Shown piece by piece: positions 1-5,167 of a stretch of DNA of 16,936 nt. The position numbers and the translations under genes are program-made. Every line of letters starts with the position of its first letter. Position 1 is the first letter of the stretch. Below the pieces are notes generated by a model. The model was not told where the DNA came from. It ran no database searches and saw only the letters and a program-made list of their open reading frames with translations. This DNA is from CAZXYF01 sp964644705 (GTDB lineage Bacteria; Planctomycetota; Brocadiia; SM23-32), in contig CAZXYF010000054.1 in the NCBI GenBank assembly GCA_964644705.1, positions 1 to 16,936 of the forward strand. Direction: 5' to 3'.

Positions 1-107
1 TGAATCACAGTGTGTTTTCAACAACTCAACCGACACCAATTTAGTCTCCGACCGACCCCTCAGTTCACCGTAGGGCGAACATCTGCAAGAACAGCCTAAG
101 ACCCTGC

Positions 108-146
108 CCCAAGATTCCGTGCTCTTTCAGAGCACTGCATCTTGGG
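108..146. repeat. Long imperfect hairpin
   Basis: CCCAAGAT (108-115) pairs with ATCTTGGG (139-146). Inside it GTGCTCT (119-125) pairs with AGAGCAC (129-135) around a 3-nt TTC loop. Only a 3x3 internal loop interrupts the two stems, giving 15 Watson-Crick pairs in 39 nt. No T-run follows on either strand, so a classical intrinsic terminator is unlikely. It directly abuts the repeat copy at 150-230 and may be part of the same element or a structured RNA. Confidence 0.6.
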
Positions 147-149
147 ATA

Positions 150-230
150 GTATGAAGCCGTCCCGTTGGGACTGAGAATACAGCTAATCGACACCAAACC
201 GGGTTTGAAACCCGAAAGTTTTTAGTTCGG
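150..230 (-). repeat. Dispersed intergenic repeat, copy 1 (inverted)
   Basis: The reverse complement of 150-230 aligns without gaps to 14002-14082. The 41-bp core (150-190 against 14042-14082) has a single mismatch, and the whole 81 bp has 70 identities by hand count. The core holds a small hairpin GTCCC-GTT-GGGAC (160-172). The less conserved part of this copy holds a near-perfect palindrome, CGGGTTT-G-AAACCCG (200-214). Similarity stops sharply at 149. No transposase gene is in the window. The element looks like a REP/MITE-type intergenic repeat, although the family is not identified. Confidence 0.75.
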
Positions 231-357
231 CCCGCTTAGTTGCGGTGTAAGCAACACGACCGTCTTTGTCTGTTCTCACAGCTGACGCTTTGACGACTCG
301 GGAAATGTCCGGATTAATAGATTGTTCAACACCAATTCGGATCAGGCAATGGGCCAT
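184..357 (-). CDS. Possible small ORF, 57 aa, unknown
   Basis: A minus-strand frame opens at ATG 357 and closes with TAG at 186-184. It encodes 57 residues beginning MAHCLIRIGV and ending QTRFGVD. The composition is protein-like, with a basic middle containing the motif TDKDGR. No recognised domain or clear Shine-Dalgarno sequence is seen. Its last 15 or so codons lie inside the dispersed repeat, and the equivalent frame of the second copy near 14000-14030 is broken by a stop. It may be a chance frame in repeat DNA or the tail of a decayed gene; the frame is open only from a TGA about 40 bases upstream of the ATG. Confidence 0.25.
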   Translation of the reverse strand: MAHCLIRIGVEQSINPDISRVVKASAVRTDKDGRVAYTATKRAELKTFGFQTRFGVD

Positions 358-416
358 GTCCCGGGAAGCGCTGGATATTGTTGGATCCGGTGATCATCTC
401 GGGCCGATGTTAGGTG

Positions 417-445
417 TTGTTGGATGCCGCGTTATCAGGTATAAA
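417..445 (+). promoter_or_regulatory. Weak promoter-like pair upstream of kinase
   Basis: TTGTTG (417-422) and TATAAA (440-445) are spaced by 17 bp. The -10 box matches 5 of 6 consensus positions but the -35 only 3 of 6. It would leave a leader of about 230 bases before the kinase start. A TTGACA at 501-506 has no good -10 at normal spacing. This is tentative. Confidence 0.2.
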
Positions 446-603
446 TACAATAGGTTTATCCGACAGGAGAGCGGAAGTCGTAAAGAAGGTTAAAACCGTT
501 TTGACAACCTGATTGCGGAATCGTCCAGTGGTGCATGACCGTGTGACCGTGATGGAAATTATGGGGATATTCAGCAAACGTGTCCCTGCAGGTGACGATG
601 GGG

Positions 604-623
604 CCATGGGAGAAAGCCCCTGG
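604..623. repeat. Small hairpin before kinase gene
   Basis: CCATGGG (604-610) pairs with CCCCTGG (617-623) with one mismatch and a 6-nt loop (AGAAAG). It lies 55 bases upstream of the kinase start codon and would be in its leader RNA. No T-run follows. Any role in leader control is speculative. Confidence 0.3.
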
Positions 624-678
624 GTCTGTCGTCATTTTCAGCGTCTAAACCGCCTGTTGGTTCATCTGGAGCGTAATA

Positions 679-3081
679 ATGGAAAACCAGGAACGCAACA
701 CGCCTTACGATGAGGGGATTGACTTGCCGACCAGTTTCGGGAGGGAGGGTTTTCAATGGATGCCGCTTCTGCTGGTTGGACTCTACCTCGTTCTGGGATG
801 CCTCTGGATCATTTTTTCTGATAGTGTTTTGCGATCACTCACGTCGTCCGCAGAAGCGTATCAGATGGGGCAAACATATAAAGGGTGGGCTTTTGTGGTG
901 GTAACCGCCCTGCTCTTTTTCTTTCTCCTGCGTCGATATCAGCGAACCATCATTAGTGCTTGCGATCGGGTTGAAAGCACCAATAGAGCATTACGCGCTA
1001 TTCAGAACTCCAACCAGATGTTGCTCCGTGCGCCGGGTGAGAGGGAGTTGATGCAAAAGGCCTGTGAGGGAGCCGTTGAGTGCGCTGGATATGCCATGGC
1101 CTGGGTTGGGGTGCGAACGAACGGCGAGTCCGAGGTCATTGAGCCGATCGGTTTTTATTACCGTGAAGGACAAAGTCCGCCCCGTGAACCGGAAGAGGGT
1201 TCTTCCCCTCAAAAGCTTACCGTGCAGCATGAGGTGCTGCGCACGGGTGAAAGGAACCGATACAACGCCCTGGACGCTGTGGCAAAAAGCCGTCGCTGGT
1301 TTGACAGCGCCGTGAGTGACGGATACCGGTCACTCGTCGTCCTGCCCATTAACGTCGATGGGGAATGTATTGGTGTTATGAGCATCTACGATGACGTTCC
1401 GAACGCGTTCGGGGACGAGGCAATCCAGCTCCTGGATGAAATGGCGGCGGATCTGTCATTCGGCATCGAAGTTTCCCGACGAAACCGCGAGGTGCGTGAG
1501 GCTCGACAGGCGCTTGAGGAACGGGAACGCGAACTGAGCACGCTGTTGAGCAATCTTCCCGGAATGGCCTATCGGTGTCGGCATGACAGGGAATGGACCA
1601 TGCAATTCGTCAGTGAGGGAGTTACCCCCCTCACTGGTTATGATCCGGAAGATCTAATCGATAACAATACCCTTTCATATAATGCGTTAATTCACCCGGA
1701 TGATCGAAAGAGAGTGCATGAAGCGGTTGATGGTGCGCTCGGGAGTCAGGAGCCGTTCGAAATCACGTATCGCATCCAATCCGCTGACGGGCAGGAGAAA
1801 TGGGTGTGGGAACGGGGTCGGAGTGTGGTTGATGAATCCGGTGAAAAGGAGATTATTGAAGGTTTCATCACCGATATTACCGAGAAAAAGCGGGCGAAAG
1901 AACAACTGCAAGAAGCGCTGTCCGAACTGCGCGAGACGCAACAGCAGCTGGTCGAACAGGAGCGGCAGCGCGCCTTAAGGTCCATGGCCAGCGGGATCGC
2001 TCATAATTTCAACAATGCCCTGGCCACCATCACGGGATTCACCGATCTTCTCCTTGAACACCCCGAAAAACTGCAGGATACGGAAAAGGCACTGCAGTAT
2101 GTTGACCGGATCCAGACTGCGGCCGACAAAGCAGCGGCTACCGTGCGTCGCTTACAGACGTTTTACCGCTCCGACGAAGGTGAGCAAAGCCCCCTCAATT
2201 TGAATACCGTTGTCCAGAATGCTGTCTCCGCCACGCAGCCCCTCTGGAAAGACGAAGCTCAGGCCGAAGGGAAAGACATCGACGTTGAGTTGGATCTCTC
2301 GGAGGTTCCCGATATGTACGGGGATGAGTCGGAGCTTCGTGAGCTGCTGAACAATCTTATCCTGAACGCCGTGGAGGCCATTCCAGAAAACGGACACGTC
2401 AAGATTTCCACCTCCTGCATGAGTGACCGGGTAATGCTGGTAGTCCAGGATGACGGTGTTGGTATGGATGAAACAACCCGAGAACGCTGCACAGAGCCCT
2501 TTTTCACCACAAAAGTCGAGACCGGAGCCGGACTGGGCTTATCAACCACCAAGGGGATTATCAAGCGCCATTCCGGGGATTATGAAATTGAAAGTCAACC
2601 GGAAAAGGGATCCACTTTTCGCGTTACGTTCCCGGCCTGCCAGGACAATGCCGGCGATGCCTCCTCTCCCGCCGGTGGGGTATCTTTACCGGTTCTTGAT
2701 ATTCTCGTAGCAGAAGATGACCCGGCACAACAGAGTCTGATTCAGGAAATGCTGGAAGAACACGGCCATAGCGTTACCCTCGCCAGCGACGGGGACGACG
2801 CGTTGAAGCTTTTTCAGGAGGGGAGTTTTGACATCATCATGACCGACCGGGCCATGCCGCGCATGGGAGGTGATGAACTCGCACAGGCCATAAAGGATAC
2901 CGACGATAATATTCCCATCGTCATGCTCACCGGTTTCGGGGAGGTTATGCATTGCGACGGCGAAACACCAGAAGGTGTGAATGTTGTGCTGCCCAAACCA
3001 GCGAACCAGCAACGAATGACCGATGCGTTGCGGGAGGCCATCGGGATATCGTCCGGGGATTGGAAAGTAAGTGATACGTAA
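679..3081 (+). CDS. Hybrid sensor histidine kinase (2TM-GAF-PAS-HisKA-HATPase-REC)
   Basis: An 800-residue membrane sensor kinase that should autophosphorylate and pass phosphate to its own receiver. Two membrane helices (about 28-47 and 69-88) bracket a short loop with the CLWIIFSD and TYKGW motifs typical of one large sensory-box kinase group. A GAF domain follows (about 115-265), then a coiled coil, a PAS/PAC domain (about 285-405), a dimerisation/phosphoacceptor region with SGIAHNFNN (His442) and an ATPase domain. The ATPase has its N box (LNNLILNAVEA), DDGVGMD, and GAGLGLS. A C-terminal receiver (about 673-790) has the acidic pocket AEDD, phospho-acceptor Asp723 (MTDRAMP) and Lys773 (LPKP). 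All catalytic residues are present. The start is supported by GGAG seven bases before ATG. No output regulator is adjacent. It converges on tadC with 42 bp between the stop codons. The signal sensed is unknown, and a link to the Tad operon is only positional. Confidence 0.93.
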   Translation: MENQERNTPYDEGIDLPTSFGREGFQWMPLLLVGLYLVLGCLWIIFSDSVLRSLTSSAEAYQMGQTYKGWAFVVVTALLFFFLLRRYQRTIISACDRVESTNRALRAIQNSNQMLLRAPGERELMQKACEGAVECAGYAMAWVGVRTNGESEVIEPIGFYYREGQSPPREPEEGSSPQKLTVQHEVLRTGERNRYNALDAVAKSRRWFDSAVSDGYRSLVVLPINVDGECIGVMSIYDDVPNAFGDEAIQLLDEMAADLSFGIEVSRRNREVREARQALEERERELSTLLSNLPGMAYRCRHDREWTMQFVSEGVTPLTGYDPEDLIDNNTLSYNALIHPDDRKRVHEAVDGALGSQEPFEITYRIQSADGQEKWVWERGRSVVDESGEKEIIEGFITDITEKKRAKEQLQEALSELRETQQQLVEQERQRALRSMASGIAHNFNNALATITGFTDLLLEHPEKLQDTEKALQYVDRIQTAADKAAATVRRLQTFYRSDEGEQSPLNLNTVVQNAVSATQPLWKDEAQAEGKDIDVELDLSEVPDMYGDESELRELLNNLILNAVEAIPENGHVKISTSCMSDRVMLVVQDDGVGMDETTRERCTEPFFTTKVETGAGLGLSTTKGIIKRHSGDYEIESQPEKGSTFRVTFPACQDNAGDASSPAGGVSLPVLDILVAEDDPAQQSLIQEMLEEHGHSVTLASDGDDALKLFQEGSFDIIMTDRAMPRMGGDELAQAIKDTDDNIPIVMLTGFGEVMHCDGETPEGVNVVLPKPANQQRMTDALREAIGISSGDWKVSDT

Positions 3082-3123
3082 CACCGCCCACACCACTGCT
3101 CACGCATTTGTCCACTCCCCGGG

Positions 3124-4077
3124 TCAGAGTAATCCCCGCATGACTTTCACCACAGCCGGTCCCAGAATGACCACAAACAGAGCGGGGAAAATAAAAAATA
3201 CCAACGGGAAGAGCAGCTGAACGGTAGTTTTCGCCGCCCGTTCTTCGGCTTCCTGCTGACGTTTCTCACGGAGGGATTCGGCATGAATTCGCAGTGAACG
3301 GGCGAGATTGGTCCCGAACTTGCTTGATTGTATGATCCGGGCGGTCAGCGCCTTGACCTCTTCCACTCCCGTGCGGAGTCCAAGATTACGGAGACATTCC
3401 TCCCGGGGTTTCCCCGCCGAGATCTCCATATTCATCAAAGCCAGTTCCTCGGCGAATTCAGGTGATGAACTTTCAATTTCCTTTCCCACCCGGACGATCG
3501 CCGCGTCCAGCGCCAGTCCGGATTCGATGCAGACCACCAGCAGGTCCAGTGCAGTAGGGAGGGCAAATCGAATGCTTTCCTGTCGTCCCTGAACCTTTCG
3601 TTTCAACCACATATTGGGCAGGAGCATACCGAGGACAAGACCGATCGGACAGTACATCAACATCTTGCCAATATCAACGGCCCGGTCAGCACTGTGTGCT
3701 CGCCACAGCATAAAACCGGCAATGGCCAGTGGCAGTGCAATACAGAGGGCCGCTTTTGCCCCCATGAACAGCTGTGCGGCACCTTTTCTGCGTATTCCGG
3801 CATGAACCAGCTGCCGGACAACCTTTGAATTGCTCTCTCCCGACGGAACCATGCGGCTGAGTGGTTTCAGGACCCTGGCGGCGAGGGTTTGCTGGAGCTG
3901 TTCACTTTTCTCCTCGGACAACTCCACATCTTTCGCGGTGGCGTCCTCGCGTCCGCCGGCATATCCCTGAAGACGGGACGATTTCCCCTTTTTCTTGCTC
4001 ATGATCAGAGCAACAACGCCAAATATGACGATGACGCCGGCGAAGATGCCAATCAACAATAACGTTTGTGGTCCCAT
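3124..4077 (-). CDS. tadC: TadC-like inner-membrane platform protein
   Basis: A 317-residue member of the type II secretion F (T2SSF) family and the last gene of the Tad operon. It forms, with TadB, the inner-membrane platform on which the CpaF ATPase acts during Flp-type pilus assembly. Hydrophobic helices lie at about 5-26, 106-125, 136-156 and 285-310. The T2SSF core starts near residue 170 with FALPTALDLLVVCIESGLAL and is followed by the acidic helix region (EIESSSPEFAEEL). The FGTNLARSLR motif before the last helix is typical of TadC. The start ATG is 2 bases after the tadB stop, and AAGGTG at the end of tadB serves as its ribosome binding site, indicating coupled translation. Length and helix arrangement are normal for TadC. 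I see no terminator hairpin in the 42 bases before the converging kinase gene. Confidence 0.93.
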   Translation of the reverse strand: MGPQTLLLIGIFAGVIVIFGVVALIMSKKKGKSSRLQGYAGGREDATAKDVELSEEKSEQLQQTLAARVLKPLSRMVPSGESNSKVVRQLVHAGIRRKGAAQLFMGAKAALCIALPLAIAGFMLWRAHSADRAVDIGKMLMYCPIGLVLGMLLPNMWLKRKVQGRQESIRFALPTALDLLVVCIESGLALDAAIVRVGKEIESSSPEFAEELALMNMEISAGKPREECLRNLGLRTGVEEVKALTARIIQSSKFGTNLARSLRIHAESLREKRQQEAEERAAKTTVQLLFPLVFFIFPALFVVILGPAVVKVMRGLL

Positions 4078-4079
4078 AG

Positions 4080-5099
4080 TTACACCTTGATGTTTACGAT
4101 TTTGCGGATAATGAGAATACCCAGAACCTGAAACACTCCCGCTATACCCATCATGTAATTCCCGGTGGTGGAGGTGAATAGAAGCCCGATGTACTCGGGA
4201 TTAAAGATATACAGCGCCCCTCCCAGAGCAATGGGGAGAATCCCGACGATCCATCCACTCAGCCGACCCTGCGCGGTCAGCGTTTTGACCTGTCGCAGAA
4301 TGCGGAATCGTTCTCGAATGGTTTCCTGCAGCCCATCCAGAACCTCCGATAGATTACCACCAGTTTCACGCTGGATCTGCAGCGCGGCGCAAAACACTCG
4401 CACATCCTCCGTGCCCATTCTTTCCTGGAAATTCTCCAGGACTTTGGATGGTTCTTCCCCAAACGTCATTTCGTCGGCCATGACACCAAATTCATCGGCC
4501 ACGGGTTCGGGCATTTCCTCGGACACATTCTGAATTGCGTTGTTCAATGACTGTCCGCTTTTTACCGAGTTGGACAAAAGGTCCAGAGCGTCCGGGAACT
4601 GTTCGTTAAAATGTTTCAACCGCTGGGCGAGAGCTACTTTCAGATAAATGAAGGGGCCTGCGCAGAAAGCCAGCCCGGCAAGGGGGACGACGATCGGGTT
4701 AAATCCCCGATACACAAGTGCACCCCCAAGAGCTCCCAAAACGCCACATCCAGCGCAGAGGCCAATAAACGTGGCCACATTCATCGGAATCTGAGCCTGT
4801 TCCAGTTGTGCATGTAAGCGTTCAGCCCATGGTTTCGCCCCGAATTTTTTCTGCAAGAAGGGTATGTCGCTAAATGCTTTTTGCTTAACCGCCTCGCGTC
4901 GCTGTTCCTTTTTCTTCTCCTCTTCATCTTCGACCGCAGCGATGGATTCGCCCAGGTTATACTCCTCGACCTTCCGTACCCCGGAAAGACGTTCTTGGAC
5001 ATGACTGCTCGAGCGGCTCCCACTACCCATGAGCAACCAGAGCCCGAACATCGCGAAACCGACCGATAAAACGACCAGAGCCAGGATTATATATTCCAT
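4080..5099 (-). CDS. tadB: TadB-like inner-membrane platform protein
   Basis: A 339-residue T2SSF-family protein, partner of TadC in the Tad platform. I chose the ATG at 5099 (MEYIILALVV) because GAGGTG lies 4 bases upstream and a membrane helix begins at once. A longer frame to 5156 exists but would place unstructured residues before this helix. Helices lie at about 3-24, 107-130, 134-153, 282-300 and 315-332. The core shows FPDALDLLSNSVKSGQSL, the acidic EEMPEPVADEF stretch, and ETGGNLSEVLDGL, all characteristic of TadB. A charged linker (about 40-75) is rich in Glu, Lys and Arg. The gene is separated from cpaF by 68 bp holding a 7-bp inverted repeat, whereas tadC follows after 2 bp. Confidence 0.93.
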   Translation of the reverse strand: MEYIILALVVLSVGFAMFGLWLLMGSGSRSSSHVQERLSGVRKVEEYNLGESIAAVEDEEEKKKEQRREAVKQKAFSDIPFLQKKFGAKPWAERLHAQLEQAQIPMNVATFIGLCAGCGVLGALGGALVYRGFNPIVVPLAGLAFCAGPFIYLKVALAQRLKHFNEQFPDALDLLSNSVKSGQSLNNAIQNVSEEMPEPVADEFGVMADEMTFGEEPSKVLENFQERMGTEDVRVFCAALQIQRETGGNLSEVLDGLQETIRERFRILRQVKTLTAQGRLSGWIVGILPIALGGALYIFNPEYIGLLFTSTTGNYMMGIAGVFQVLGILIIRKIVNIKV

Positions 5100-5116
5100 T
5101 TTCACCTCAGCGCATC

Positions 5117-5145
5117 CGACAGCAAGATATCTGTCACGGCTGTCG
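5117..5145. repeat. Inverted repeat in the cpaF-tadB gap
   Basis: CGACAGC (5117-5123) and GCTGTCG (5139-5145) form a perfect 7-bp inverted repeat with a 15-nt loop that itself contains the palindrome AGATATCT (5125-5132). It sits in the only sizeable gap within the otherwise tightly packed tad operon, 17 bases upstream of the tadB start. It could be an mRNA processing or stability element, or a site tuning tadB expression. There is no T-run on the coding side, so full termination is unlikely. Confidence 0.45.
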
Positions 5146-5167
5146 TATCCATACAAAACAAGATCAA

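Larger units (their letters stand above)
1..678. other. Gene-poor leader region with hairpins and repeat
   Basis: I find no convincing protein gene longer than about 60 codons in this stretch. The open frames at 266-493 (+), 410-607 (-) and 513-713 (+) give compositions I do not recognise and lack clear ribosome binding sites. It does hold three neighbouring hairpins (108-214), one copy of a dispersed repeat (150-230), a possible 57-codon minus-strand ORF (184-357), a weak promoter-like pair (417-445) and a small hairpin (604-623) just before the kinase gene. The 12-mer AACCGACACCAA at 28-39 recurs with one change at 186-197, which may be a further fragment of the repeat. The region could be an eroded gene or mobile-element remnant. 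Confidence 0.5.

Noticed and set aside
3082..3123. Bidirectional terminator between kinase and tadC
   Set aside because: I looked for an inverted repeat with T-runs in these 42 bases and found none.
5100..5156. Longer TadB start (extra 19 residues)
   Set aside because: GAGGTG stands just before ATG 5099, and the membrane helix begins there; the extension is polar and covers a hairpin.
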